Origin: Ignavibacteriaceae bacterium
GTDB taxonomy: Bacteria > Bacteroidota > Ignavibacteria > Ignavibacteriales > Ignavibacteriaceae
NCBI GenBank assembly: GCA_013042995.1
Contig: JABDPB010000016.1
Coordinates: forward strand, 1-55,435
Reading direction: 5' to 3'
DNA: 55,435 bases
Shown here piece by piece: positions 41,493 to 50,590 of this stretch (within the stretch, counting starts at the first letter, position 1; every line of letters begins with the position of its first letter). The notes below the pieces were generated by a model. The model was not told the DNA's origin, did not search any database, and saw nothing but the letters and a program-made list of their open reading frames with translations. A program made the translations under genes and the position numbers.

Positions 41493-43511
41493 TTATTCTT
41501 TTACAATTTTGTTTAAAACTTTATGAGCGTGCTTAACTATATTTTCAACAGTAAAGCCATACTCATTAAATAAAACATTGTAAGGTGCAGATGTACCAAA
41601 CTTTTCAATTGAAATTGCTTCACCGTAATCACCAAGATATTTTTCCCAGCCCTGCTTCACACCTGTTTCAATAGAAATTCTTGCTTTTAATGATGGCGGG
41701 AATACAGATTCTTTATAATCCGCAGTCTGCATTTCAAATAGTTCCCAGCTTGGAAAGCTTACTATTCTTGCATTAATCCCTTCCTTCTGAAGAAAGTAAA
41801 ATGTTTCTATAGCATGAAAAACTTCTGAACCCGACGCCATAATTAATATATCCGGCTCATTGGTAGGATCTAGAATAATATAAGCACCTTTTTCAGTTTC
41901 TTTTGCTGAAGCTAATTTTGTTCTGTCTAAAATAGGTATTTTTTGCCTTGTTAAAATTAAAGCCGAGGGACCATCTTTATGTTGAAGAGCTGCTTTCCAT
42001 GCATATACGGTTTCATTTGCATCTGCCGGACGAATAACTATTAAGCCCGGGATTGTGCGCAAAGATGAGAGCTGTTCAACCGGTTGGTGAGTTGGACCAT
42101 CTTCACCTAATCCAATACTGTCGTGCGTAAAAATATAAATGGGATTCAGCTTCATAAGAGCTGCAAGCCTGATAGAGGGACGCATGTAATCTGAAAAAAT
42201 AAGAAACGTTCCGCAGTAAGGAATTATTCCGCCGTAAAGAGCCAAACCGTTGCAAATCCCGGTCATTGCATGTTCTCTAATTCCAAAATGAAAATTTCTT
42301 CCTGAGTAATTTTCAAAAGAAAAAACACTGTTATCTTTTATAACTGTATTGTTAGAACCGGAAAGATCAGCAGAGCCCCCAATAAGTGTTGGCAGTTCTT
42401 GAGCAATTGCGTTTAATATTTTACCGGAAGCTTTTCGGGTTGCTAGTTTTTCATTGTAATCAATAAACTGAGGCAGTTCATTTATCCATTCGTTGCCAAA
42501 ATTACCTTGCATATAATCTAAAAACTTTTGTGCTTCCTTGGGAAAATTCTTTTTATAGCTTTCAAATAGATTATTCCATTCTTTTTCATCCTTTAAAAGA
42601 TTGTTTTTTATCTCTTTAAAATGCAAATACACTTCTTCCGGTACATAAAATTGTACATCTTCAGGGAAGTCCAATTTTTGCTTCGTAAGTTTAACTTCTT
42701 CTTCTCCTAAAGGTGCACCATGTGAGGCTGCAGTATCCTGTTTGTTTGGGCTACCAAACCCTATGTGGGTTCTTGTAATTATCAAGGAGGGCTTTCTTTT
42801 TTCTGATTGAGCAAGATCAACTGCATTTTCTATTTGATCTAGATCATTTACATCATCAATTTGCAAAACCTGCCAGCCATAAGAAAGAAATCTCTTTTCA
42901 ACATCATCGGAAAATGTGAGCGATGTTTTACCATCAATTGTAATTCCATTGTCGTCGTAAAAGAAAATTAATTTGCCTAATTTGTAATGACCTGCAAGAG
43001 AAGCAGCTTCGTGCGAAATGCCCTCCATAATATCACCATCGCTGCAAATTCCATAAACATAGTGATCTAATATTTTTTTATCACTCTCTTTAAACATTGC
43101 ACCAAGATACTCTTGTGCTATTGCCATTCCAACTGCATTTGCAAAACCTTGTCCCAAAGGCCCTGTAGTGGTTTCAACACCGGGGACCAATCCATGTTCT
43201 GGATGTCCAGCTGTGATGCTTTTCCACTGCCGGAAACTTTTTATATCATCCAAAGTAATTTTGTAACCGCAAAGATGAAGAATTGAATACAAAAGCATGC
43301 TTCCGTGTCCAGCGGAAAGAATGAAACGATCCCTGTTTAGCCAACCAGGATTATCTGGATTATGCTTCATAATTTTTGTGTAAAGCATGTAAGCGATAGG
43401 TGCGCATCCCATCGGCATTCCAGGGTGTCCGGAATTTGCTTTTTGTATGGCATCAATTGTTAAACAACGGATTGTGTTGATGGAAAGCTGATGAATATTA
43501 TTTTTTGGCAT
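41493..43511 (-). CDS. tkt: Transketolase
   Basis: The 672-residue protein is full length for a transketolase. It starts with the N-domain (ANSGHPGMPMGCAPIAYMLY). The TPP site reads GDGDIMEGISHEAASLAGH and continues FYDDNGITIDG. The pyrimidine-binding domain has GIREHAMTGICNGLALYGG, and the C-domain follows. It moves two-carbon units between sugar phosphates in the pentose phosphate pathway, using thiamine diphosphate and Mg2+. It is preceded by a gap of about 200 nt from the asnA terminator side and probably has its own promoter. Confidence 0.96.
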   Translation of the reverse strand: MPKNNIHQLSINTIRCLTIDAIQKANSGHPGMPMGCAPIAYMLYTKIMKHNPDNPGWLNRDRFILSAGHGSMLLYSILHLCGYKITLDDIKSFRQWKSITAGHPEHGLVPGVETTTGPLGQGFANAVGMAIAQEYLGAMFKESDKKILDHYVYGICSDGDIMEGISHEAASLAGHYKLGKLIFFYDDNGITIDGKTSLTFSDDVEKRFLSYGWQVLQIDDVNDLDQIENAVDLAQSEKRKPSLIITRTHIGFGSPNKQDTAASHGAPLGEEEVKLTKQKLDFPEDVQFYVPEEVYLHFKEIKNNLLKDEKEWNNLFESYKKNFPKEAQKFLDYMQGNFGNEWINELPQFIDYNEKLATRKASGKILNAIAQELPTLIGGSADLSGSNNTVIKDNSVFSFENYSGRNFHFGIREHAMTGICNGLALYGGIIPYCGTFLIFSDYMRPSIRLAALMKLNPIYIFTHDSIGLGEDGPTHQPVEQLSSLRTIPGLIVIRPADANETVYAWKAALQHKDGPSALILTRQKIPILDRTKLASAKETEKGAYIILDPTNEPDILIMASGSEVFHAIETFYFLQKEGINARIVSFPSWELFEMQTADYKESVFPPSLKARISIETGVKQGWEKYLGDYGEAISIEKFGTSAPYNVLFNEYGFTVENIVKHAHKVLNKIVKE

Positions 43512-43672
43512 TAATTAACTCCAACGAATGAAGAGAGTTTTTTAATTGAAGGAGATTGAAAAACCATTAAACGGAAGAAATGTCTTGTAAAAATCTTTTA
43601 GAATTTATCCAATCTTAGGTTAAAAATTACACTTAATTTTTGTGAATTAAAAAAGTACGAAGGATAAAGAAA

Positions 43673-43706
43673 ATCTGCCAGCCCCAATTCAAAGCAACTG
43701 GCAGAT
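43673..43706 (-). terminator. Rho-independent terminator after asnA
   Basis: ATCTGCCAG (43673-43681) pairs perfectly with CTGGCAGAT (43698-43706) around a 16-nt loop. On the minus strand it leads into TTTTCTTTATCC. It lies 8 nt after the asnA stop. Confidence 0.8.
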
Positions 43707-43714
43707 AAACTCAA

Positions 43715-44839
43715 TTACTGCAGTAAATGTATTTGCTTTTCAGCGCAAATATCTCTTAATTTTTTAGGCCATACCGTTACACTGCATTCGCCCAAAGCTG
43801 CTTTTCTTAACAAATAACCATATGTGCGTGACTGGCCAATACCACCGCCAATACTAAGGGGAATTTCATCGTTCATTATCATTTTATGATAAGGCAAATT
43901 TAAGAAATCTTCCTGTCCGGTTAATTTTAACTGCTCAACTAAAGTGTCTTTTGTTACACGAATTCCCATAGAAGTTAATTCGTGACGGCGCTTTGTAACG
44001 GGATTCCAGACTAAAATATCACCATTCAATCCATGCATAAGTTTTCCGTTTTTCTTAATTGTTGGAGTTACCCAATCATCGTAATCTGCTGCCCTCATTT
44101 CGTGCGGATAACCATCTTCGAGTGTCCATCCAATTCCTATAATAAAAATTGCAGGATACTTTTTAATCACTTCTGTTTCTCTCTGCTTTCGTGGAAGATC
44201 GGGATACATTTCTAGTATCTCCTCTGCATGAAGGAAGGTTAATTCTTCCGGTAAATCAGGATAAACACCCTTTAACTGAGGAAACATTGCCTCAGCATGA
44301 TTTCCTGCGCCAAGTATTACTTTCCATATTTTTTTTACAACATCTTTTAATAAATCTAGATTGCGATCCTTTTCAGAAATTACTCTTTCCCAATCCCATT
44401 GATCCACATAAGAGCTATGATCGTGATCTAAGAAATAATCTTTACGAACTGCACGCATATCAGTAAACAAACCCTCTCCCATTTCTATACCGAATTGTTT
44501 AAGTGCCCATCTTTTCCATTTCGTTGCTGCTTGCACAACCTGCGCATCAATCCGCTTATCCAAACCGAGACCGCAGGTGAAGTCAATCGGAGTACGTGAG
44601 CCATCACGATCGAGGTAATCATTCATACCGCTATCTGTATCTACAATCAACGGACTTTCTACACGGATTAAGTTTAATTCTTTTCCAAGATGTTCCTCAA
44701 TGTATTTTTTTACTTCGAAAAGTGCAATTTGTGTTTCTTTAGGATTAAGTAAAGGTTTATAATTTACGGGAAGTGATTTTTCAACTTCTTCATAAGTTCC
44801 GATGCCGGGACCGGCAAGATCAGCTTTTTTATCGCCCAT
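43715..44839 (-). CDS. asnA: Aspartate-ammonia ligase
   Basis: The 374-residue protein has the AsnA layout: ETQIALFEVKKYIEEHLGKELNLIRVESPLI near the start, GMNDYLDRDGSRTPIDF, VQAATKWKRWALKQF, and EIPLSIGGGIGQSRTYGYLLRKAALGE near the end. This is the class II aminoacyl-tRNA synthetase fold that uses free ammonia, ATP and Asp. AsnA is normally about 330 residues in Enterobacteria; the extra length here is at the N-terminus (about 25) and in the middle. It makes asparagine independent of glutamine. A strong hairpin lies upstream of the start (44961-45009), and a terminator lies downstream. Confidence 0.94.
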   Translation of the reverse strand: MGDKKADLAGPGIGTYEEVEKSLPVNYKPLLNPKETQIALFEVKKYIEEHLGKELNLIRVESPLIVDTDSGMNDYLDRDGSRTPIDFTCGLGLDKRIDAQVVQAATKWKRWALKQFGIEMGEGLFTDMRAVRKDYFLDHDHSSYVDQWDWERVISEKDRNLDLLKDVVKKIWKVILGAGNHAEAMFPQLKGVYPDLPEELTFLHAEEILEMYPDLPRKQRETEVIKKYPAIFIIGIGWTLEDGYPHEMRAADYDDWVTPTIKKNGKLMHGLNGDILVWNPVTKRRHELTSMGIRVTKDTLVEQLKLTGQEDFLNLPYHKMIMNDEIPLSIGGGIGQSRTYGYLLRKAALGECSVTVWPKKLRDICAEKQIHLLQ

Positions 44840-44960
44840 TGTAAAGTCTCCTGAATATTGTTTGAATGGTTGGAATTAGTTTTTTCAAAAGGATATCTGT
44901 CTGAGAAAATATTTTATAAAATCGAGCCCTCTAAATTAACAACTTCTTGCTTTAAAAAGA

Positions 44961-45009
44961 TGATTCCCGGCGGAAGACAGCATTTAACCATACAGGATGC
45001 CGGGAATCA
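44961..45009 (-). terminator. Long perfect hairpin between a 70-aa gene and asnA
   Basis: TGATTCCCGGC (44961-44971) is exactly complementary to GCCGGGAATCA (44999-45009), an 11-bp stem with a 27-nt loop. On the minus strand the stem is followed by TCTTTTTAAAG, so it may terminate the small gene that ends at 45036. It also lies in the leader region of asnA (start 44839) and might serve as an attenuator. Its GC content stands out from the surrounding AT-rich DNA. Confidence 0.6.
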
Positions 45010-45035
45010 AGAAGCGATATACATATTTGGGTGGA

Positions 45036-45248
45036 CTAATATGATATATCGCTTACTTCAATAATTTCTGCTTCAGGATCGTGCTCGTGCAAGAAGCTTA
45101 TAAACTCCGGATTAAAATATTTCTGATGAGTCCTTTCGTATTCTCTGAGCCAGTGTTCAACTTTATCGTGCGGAAGCGAACTTTTTAAATAATTAAGCTT
45201 TTCTGTATCATCAAAAATCCGGTAGTAATATAATTTTTTATCGCTCAT
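45036..45248 (-). CDS. Small hypothetical protein (70 aa)
   Basis: The 70-residue protein is soluble-looking and rich in Tyr, His, Glu and Asp (KLYYYRIFDDTEKLNYLK, EHWLREYERTHQKYFNPEF), with no signal or membrane segment. It starts with ATG after a weak ribosome site (GAAAG about 8 nt away). I do not recognise the family. Two predicted helical segments and a final acidic stretch are visible. It is followed by the strong hairpin at 44961-45009. Protein-like composition supports a real gene, but a spurious frame is not excluded. Confidence 0.6.
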   Translation of the reverse strand: MSDKKLYYYRIFDDTEKLNYLKSSLPHDKVEHWLREYERTHQKYFNPEFISFLHEHDPEAEIIEVSDISY

Positions 45249-45328
45249 ATTATTTCTTTCGGTGGTTTTATTTCAACCCTTTGCAACAATATCACCTACA
45301 AAATTAATTGCAAATCTCTATTACAAAC

Positions 45329-46474
45329 TTATAAAAGTTTTCCTCCTCTTTTCAGAATATCTCTTGCTATAATTCCTTTTTGAATTTCGTTTGTTCCCTC
45401 AAAAATTCTGTTGATGCGTGAATCCCTGTAAATTCTTTCAATCGGTAGTTCCTGCGAATAACCCATTCCACCATGGATCTGCACAGCACGATCAACAATT
45501 TCATCCAGTGAATCAGAACAATAAAGTTTTACTATTGCAGATTTTGTTGCAATGTTTTTTCCTGCATCATATTCAACTGCGGTTCGGTAAACAATGGATT
45601 CCATATTGTAAATCATTGTTGCCATTTCGGCAAGCATAAACTGCACAGCCTGGAAAAAGCTTATCGGATGATCAAATTGTTTTCTTTCTTTGGAGTAATT
45701 TGTAGATAGCTCGAGCAGCTCTTTTGCAACACCCAGACAGGCAGCACCTAATCCTAATCGTCCTGCATCCAAAGTTTTCATTGCAACCAAAAATCCCCTG
45801 CCGTCGGTTCCCATCAAGTTTTCTTTTGGAATACGAACATTTTCAAAACTTAGTGCATTAGTTTGGCTTCCTTTAATTCCCATTTTCTTTTCGGGAGGAC
45901 CGGCTTTAAAACCGGGTGTGTCAGTTTCAACTATAAATGCACTTATACCTTTTTCAGTGCGCGCAAACAGTGAAAGAATTCCAGCTATACCGCCATTTGT
46001 AATCCACAGCTTTTCACCATTTATCACCCACTCATCGCCATCGATATCTGCTTTGGTTCTTAAATGAAATGAATCGGAGCCTGCCTGTGCTTCAGTTAGA
46101 CAGAATGCCCCTATCTTTTCCCCGCTTGCAAGCTGTGTTAAATATTTTTTCTTATGCTCTTCGCTCCCACCAATGTAAATGGCGTTAGAACCGATTGATT
46201 GATGTGCACCTATAAAAGTTGCGGTTGACATACATCCACGAGCGATCTCTTCCTGCATTAAACAGTAACCCACTTCACCCATTCCACCACCGCCATACTC
46301 TTCGGGAAATGCGATGCCAAGCAGTCCAAGCTCTGCAAGTTTTTTTATCAAATCGTCCGGGATTTTTGCTTCTTGATCAATTTTTGATGCGATGGGCTTA
46401 ATTTCGTTGTTGGTAAAATCCCTCACCATTTCACGGAGCATATTCTGCTCTTCGGAAAATTTAAACTCAAACAT
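45329..46474 (-). CDS. Acyl-CoA dehydrogenase
   Basis: The 381-residue protein (ATG 46474 preferred; an in-frame GTG 4 codons earlier overlaps the ribosome site) has the three ACAD domains. It shows AFPEEYGGGGMGEVGY and FCLTEAQAGSDSFHLRTKA in the N and middle domains. The C-terminal RIFEGTNEIQKGIIARDIL includes the catalytic Glu in FEGT. It oxidises acyl-CoA to the enoyl form with FAD and passes electrons to ETF. Chain-length preference cannot be told; butyryl/short-chain type is the usual guess for this length. No other beta-oxidation gene is adjacent. Confidence 0.93.
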   Translation of the reverse strand: MFEFKFSEEQNMLREMVRDFTNNEIKPIASKIDQEAKIPDDLIKKLAELGLLGIAFPEEYGGGGMGEVGYCLMQEEIARGCMSTATFIGAHQSIGSNAIYIGGSEEHKKKYLTQLASGEKIGAFCLTEAQAGSDSFHLRTKADIDGDEWVINGEKLWITNGGIAGILSLFARTEKGISAFIVETDTPGFKAGPPEKKMGIKGSQTNALSFENVRIPKENLMGTDGRGFLVAMKTLDAGRLGLGAACLGVAKELLELSTNYSKERKQFDHPISFFQAVQFMLAEMATMIYNMESIVYRTAVEYDAGKNIATKSAIVKLYCSDSLDEIVDRAVQIHGGMGYSQELPIERIYRDSRINRIFEGTNEIQKGIIARDILKRGGKLL

Positions 46475-46643
46475 AGAGTTAAACACCCTCTTTAATTAAA
46501 AAAATCTCCCCTGATTTTGAAATAAAAACCCCTAAAAAGTTCCCCAATGCGTCAGTGGTCGCGGTTTATACACAAAAAATATTCCACGCTATACAACTAA
46601 ATAAAATGCACTATAAAGACTTAATTAAGCTATTTTTCAACCT

Positions 46644-46666
46644 AGCTTTTCAAGATATGAAAAGCT
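46644..46666 (-). terminator. Possible weak terminator after PAP2 gene
   Basis: AGCTTTTC (46644-46651) pairs with GAAAAGCT (46659-46666), an 8-bp AT-rich stem with a 7-nt loop, about 50 nt after the PAP2 stop on the minus strand. No convincing U tract follows (AGGTTGAAAAATAG), so function is uncertain. Confidence 0.3.
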
Positions 46667-46716
46667 GACTGCAGAATTTTCTTGGATGTGAGAAGTGAAT
46701 AAATTATGATTCGACT

Positions 46717-47526
46717 CTAAAAACTTAGTCTGAATCCAATGATCGGTTTGTGCAGATTGCCGTTTGTGAAAGTTGAATTGTTTTCAGTTTCACTATCACG
46801 CTTATGAATTAGTGGAATCAAATAGCCAATTGCCGCACCCACAATATATCCTACAATTACATCAGTTGGAAAATGCTGGTGAGTGTTGACACGTGAATAA
46901 CCTACAATTGCCGGATATAAAAAAGCAGCAGTCCAGATTAAAGTTTTAGTGGTGTTATCATTTAAATATTCATTAAGCACAGATGCAGTAAAAATGGAGT
47001 TCGATGCTGCTATTGAAACGTGTCCTGAATAAAAGGAAAGTCTTGCATTAACTGTAGCTTTTTCTTCAAGCGAAGATTGCTTATCATAAGCAAATGGTCG
47101 TACGCGTTTTGTTAATCCTTTTACAATTCCATTTATGCTTGCATTAATTAAAAGAACTTGTCCGTACATAATTAAAAGGTTGCCAAAATCTTTTCGTGAA
47201 TCGTCATTCACAAGAAAAGTAAGGGGCATAAAATAAGAGCTGTAGAGCATAGCATCCCCTAAATAATCACGTTGAAAAGCACCAATTGCTATTCGATCAA
47301 ATTTATTAACATCTAGTGGATTTAATGCATTAATTTCATCTATGCTAAGTTGATTCATATTAAGCATAATTGAAAGTGCCGTTACTCCTGCGGCAGCGCC
47401 TGATGTTATAAGAATTGCTTCTTTCGTAAGCGTTAATTCAAACGGATCTTTTTTTTGTGCAAAGGAATGATTAAAAGACAAATAAAAAAACAAAAACAGA
47501 TATGCAGCGCAGAGAGAATATTTCAT
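46717..47526 (-). CDS. PAP2-family phosphatase
   Basis: The start is placed at ATG 47526 (MKYSLCAAYLFLFF), which directly begins a signal peptide ending SFAQ; a TTG 7 codons upstream is an alternative. The three PAP2 phosphatase motifs are present: KGLTKRVRPF (K-x6-RP), YSGH (usually PSGH, so Pro is replaced by Tyr) and SRVNTHQHFPTD (SR-x5-H-x3-D). The active site should therefore work on a lipid phosphate or undecaprenyl pyrophosphate. Several membrane helices precede and follow the motifs. It is exported or membrane-bound and is the gene downstream of a TonB receptor on the same strand, across a terminator. Confidence 0.88.
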   Translation of the reverse strand: MKYSLCAAYLFLFFYLSFNHSFAQKKDPFELTLTKEAILITSGAAAGVTALSIMLNMNQLSIDEINALNPLDVNKFDRIAIGAFQRDYLGDAMLYSSYFMPLTFLVNDDSRKDFGNLLIMYGQVLLINASINGIVKGLTKRVRPFAYDKQSSLEEKATVNARLSFYSGHVSIAASNSIFTASVLNEYLNDNTTKTLIWTAAFLYPAIVGYSRVNTHQHFPTDVIVGYIVGAAIGYLIPLIHKRDSETENNSTFTNGNLHKPIIGFRLSF

Positions 47527-47602
47527 AGTATTGTGAGTGGAGAACAATCCTTCATAAAAATTTATGAGAAAAGTAGCTTATAAATTATATAATAACAAAA
47601 GT

Positions 47603-47629
47603 GTGACCGGTTACAAAGCTACCGGTTAC
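47603..47629 (-). terminator. Terminator after TonB receptor gene
   Basis: GTGACCGGT (47603-47611) pairs with ACCGGTTAC (47621-47629) with one mismatch; because ACCGGT is its own complement, the same region also reads as a direct repeat of ACCGGTTACA. The minus strand continues ACTTTTGTTATTATA. It lies 8 nt after the receptor stop. Confidence 0.6.
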
Positions 47630-47636
47630 AATAATC

Positions 47637-49787
47637 CTATTGAATGGCATAGCCAAGATTTATTCCAGCATAGTAATTAAACGGTTCACCTGCCTCATAA
47701 AATCTTCCTGTTGAAGAATTAATACTTACAAATCCTACAAACACTTTATCAAAGATATTATTTACACCGCCTGAAATTAAAAGATTAAACTTACCAAATA
47801 TCATATCGAGTCCGGCATTAGCATTTAATATTCCGTAGCTGTCTGTTTTATCAGAGTTTGCATCATCAACGTACATACCTGTAACATGTCTAAAGCTAGT
47901 GCGAATAAATCCTGTAATGCCCTGCGTGAACTCCCGGTTGAATGATAAAGCAAAGTAAATGTTGTGTTTTGGTACACTTGGAACTTCGTTGCCAGTAAAG
48001 CTTTGACTTGTTGTATCAAGATTTTCATCAATCGTTAGTGCATCGTAAGAATCATAACCAAAATCTGAGAAAGTGTATGAAGCTTGAAAATTCATCCAAG
48101 GCAGAATATCCGCATCAGCACCAAGTTCCAATCCGCTGCGGGTTGTTTGTGCAGCGTTTCTAAAAAATACGTCACCAAAAACTTCAAAAGGAACTATTTC
48201 ATCCTCTATAATCGAGTTGAAAAATGTAGCTTCGAATAAAATATTGCTAAAGAACTGTTGGTAAGGATTTTTCAAGTTTCCTTTTATTCCTATTTCGAAA
48301 TTTTGGGATTTTTGTGCTTTTAGATCAGGATTAATCAACACAGAGGGATCAGAACTCGAAGGATAATTGTCAAGCTCGTTGCCAGCAGGTGAATCAAAGC
48401 TTAAACCAAAGGATGAATAAATTGAAACGTTCGGTAAAATTTTAAAGTTAATTGCAGCTTTGGGAGTAAAAGCTTCAAACCGCCTGTTGTTGCTTCTTGT
48501 CGCAAGCAATTGATCAATCGCTTCGTAGAAAACATTATCATATCTTCCTGTAAGAAGCAAATACAACTGTTTATTGTATAGTTCCAGATAATCTGAAAAA
48601 TAAAAACCAATGTTGCTGATTGTTTCATCGGTTAAGGCATCAAGCTGATCTCCTTTTATTCCTCCTATGTTTTGATGAAACTGAATAGGTCCGCTTTGAT
48701 AGAGCATATCGCCGCCAACTGAAAATTCGTTATCAAGATTTGCAATAGAACTTCTGTAAATATACCTGAACGAATTTCCGATCCCGTAGCGATTAATTAT
48801 TCTATAATTACTAGATGTTCTATGAAAATATTTTAGTGTTCCGTAGCCTGTAACTTCAACACCATGTTCTTTTTGCTTTCCAAAATCTGTTTTAAATCGA
48901 AGTCCTAGTCTTCCTTTAGTAGTAATTCTCTTTGTGTCTCTGTCAACCTCTCTCTGGCTTGCCTGATAAGGATCTTCTTCAAATTCTTCTTTTGTTAAAG
49001 AGCCGGGAAGCTTTATCAGCCCATCAACAAAGTAACCCAGCACTTGCAGATTTGTTTCGTCACCCGGAAGCAGATCTACCACTGTATTAAATATATGCCA
49101 ATAGTCTTCGCTGTGGGGTCTGTAGCCTTTGTAGTTGTGATAGCTATATGTACCAAGGAAACCATATTTATCCGTTCTGACGCCGAACTTCAATCCATTT
49201 CTTCTTAAGTCAAATGAACCGAATTCATTAAAGTTGGTTACAAATGAATATGGAAAATAAGCATCATTAATAAAGTTTATCACACCTCCGGGGGCATTTG
49301 TGTAAAGCGAGGAGCTGTTTCCTTTTACAACCTCAATGCTTCCGATGGAATTAAAATCAATTGCTTCAATTCTTGTTTGTCCATCCGGTTCCGACTCAGG
49401 AATACCGTCGAGAAGTATTCTAACACCACGAATTCCTGTGTTAGAGCGACTGCCAAATCCTCTTATAGAAACCCTAACATCGTGATTTCCATAACGTGAT
49501 TGAAGAAACAAGCCCGGCACATTTTCAAGCACGTCATCAATTGTAACTTTTCTGCTGAATTTGTATTGTGTGTTTTTTAATCTTACCACTGAATAAGGTA
49601 TATCAATTATTTTCTTTTCTACTCTTGTGGCTGTAACTACCACATCATCAGTTTCATAAGAGAGTGAATCAATTCTTGCAATGGTTGTATCACCAACAAC
49701 AAGCACCTCTTGTGCATTTATTCTGCTAGGTAAAACCACAAGGCAGAGAAGAATAATAAAACATGTAGATGTTTTTAGTCTTAACAT
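47637..49787 (-). CDS. TonB-dependent receptor, FecA/CirA-like
   Basis: A signal peptide (1-25) is followed by a TonB-box-like start (DDVVVTATRVEKKI, about 45-58), a plug domain (about 60-170) with the typical RVSIRGFGSRSNTGIRGVR, LLDGIPESEPDGQTRI and NAPGGVINFIND, and a 22-strand-type barrel to residue 716. The GSRSNTGIRGVR..LDGIP..EPDGQ wording resembles ferric-citrate (FecA)-type receptors. It should import an Fe or other metal chelate, driven by TonB. No FecI/FecR or outer-membrane permease partner is present; a 175-residue exported protein gene lies 47 nt upstream in the same direction and a terminator follows. Confidence 0.92.
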   Translation of the reverse strand: MLRLKTSTCFIILLCLVVLPSRINAQEVLVVGDTTIARIDSLSYETDDVVVTATRVEKKIIDIPYSVVRLKNTQYKFSRKVTIDDVLENVPGLFLQSRYGNHDVRVSIRGFGSRSNTGIRGVRILLDGIPESEPDGQTRIEAIDFNSIGSIEVVKGNSSSLYTNAPGGVINFINDAYFPYSFVTNFNEFGSFDLRRNGLKFGVRTDKYGFLGTYSYHNYKGYRPHSEDYWHIFNTVVDLLPGDETNLQVLGYFVDGLIKLPGSLTKEEFEEDPYQASQREVDRDTKRITTKGRLGLRFKTDFGKQKEHGVEVTGYGTLKYFHRTSSNYRIINRYGIGNSFRYIYRSSIANLDNEFSVGGDMLYQSGPIQFHQNIGGIKGDQLDALTDETISNIGFYFSDYLELYNKQLYLLLTGRYDNVFYEAIDQLLATRSNNRRFEAFTPKAAINFKILPNVSIYSSFGLSFDSPAGNELDNYPSSSDPSVLINPDLKAQKSQNFEIGIKGNLKNPYQQFFSNILFEATFFNSIIEDEIVPFEVFGDVFFRNAAQTTRSGLELGADADILPWMNFQASYTFSDFGYDSYDALTIDENLDTTSQSFTGNEVPSVPKHNIYFALSFNREFTQGITGFIRTSFRHVTGMYVDDANSDKTDSYGILNANAGLDMIFGKFNLLISGGVNNIFDKVFVGFVSINSSTGRFYEAGEPFNYYAGINLGYAIQ

Positions 49788-49834
49788 ATCTCACCTTTGT
49801 AATTACTCGTATTAGTAGTTTAACTTAATTTAAC

Positions 49835-50362
49835 TTAAACGAGTCGTGGTGGTGGAGAGGGAATTTCTGAATAAAGTGAATTATAGAAGTTACTTTGACA
49901 AATATTAAAAATATTTTTGCCGCACAAATTAAAGTTTACTAGCTCATGCTTAACTGGTTCCGAGATTAAAACATTAAAATGATTAGTTTTTTGTCTTTGT
50001 TTTGAATTAGAGGAGTTCTCTTCTACTCTTTTTGCAAATTCTTCCTCAAGCTTTTTTTCATTTTTATCATTTATACAGTGCAGAGTTAGTTGATCGCCTT
50101 TCTCTTCCTTTTTTACAATGTCGTACATTTCACCGTTGTATTTAAACTCATGTGAGTGTATCCACTTAAAATTGATGTTATTGTTTAAAATATCTTCTTT
50201 ATTAAAAACCAGTATCTCAACTAGTTCGTCTTCAAAGGATTCCTTTACCTGCTCCATTCCGATGTTTTTATAATACATAGACAGAAATGGATGCACAGCT
50301 AAAAACCCGAATGAATTATATATAAAAAGAAAGAGGATTAATATTGATAGATTTTTTTTCAA
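49835..50362 (-). CDS. Exported protein with PPP C-terminal tail, paired with TonB receptor
   Basis: The 175-residue protein has a signal or anchor segment at residues 5-25 (LSILILFLFIYNSFGFLAV). A mixed region follows in which INFKWIHSHEFKYNGEMYDIV matches a pattern I recall from small Bacteroidota proteins (..W....EF.Y.G.MYD.V). A Lys/Glu/Asn-rich linker (about 95-125) comes next, then Cys-containing NFNLCGKNIFNICQSN and the ending PSPPPRLV. The conserved Pro-rich end and the context next to TonB receptors are, to my recollection, shared by the family, whose function is unknown to me. The 47-nt gap suggests one transcript with the receptor, so a role in loading or regulating metal uptake is possible. 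Confidence 0.72.
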   Translation of the reverse strand: MKKNLSILILFLFIYNSFGFLAVHPFLSMYYKNIGMEQVKESFEDELVEILVFNKEDILNNNINFKWIHSHEFKYNGEMYDIVKKEEKGDQLTLHCINDKNEKKLEEEFAKRVEENSSNSKQRQKTNHFNVLISEPVKHELVNFNLCGKNIFNICQSNFYNSLYSEIPSPPPRLV

Positions 50363-50590
50363 GTTTTAGAGAGTTTTGCTTAATTACAATTTTAGTATAA
50401 AGAGATTCAAAAACTGTGCTTTAATTTAGCTGTAATTATTTATAAAATCACTGTAAGAAGAGTGCTGGAGAGAAATTACTACCGATTGTTTTGCTTCTAC
50501 TTTAAATAATTTGAAATCGGGAAAAGTTTTCGTAGGACCAATATATTTATATAATAACATTATAGTTAAAAATAAATTTTTAAGCAATTT

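Noticed and set aside
47603-47630. Direct repeat ACCGGTTACA-N5-ACCGGTTACA
   Set aside because: Not treated as an operator, because ACCGGT is self-complementary and the same bases form a terminator stem after the TonB receptor gene.
50363-50590. 228-nt gap upstream of the PPP-tailed protein, considered for a metal or cobalamin riboswitch
   Set aside because: No conserved riboswitch core or strong stem was recognised in the AT-rich sequence.
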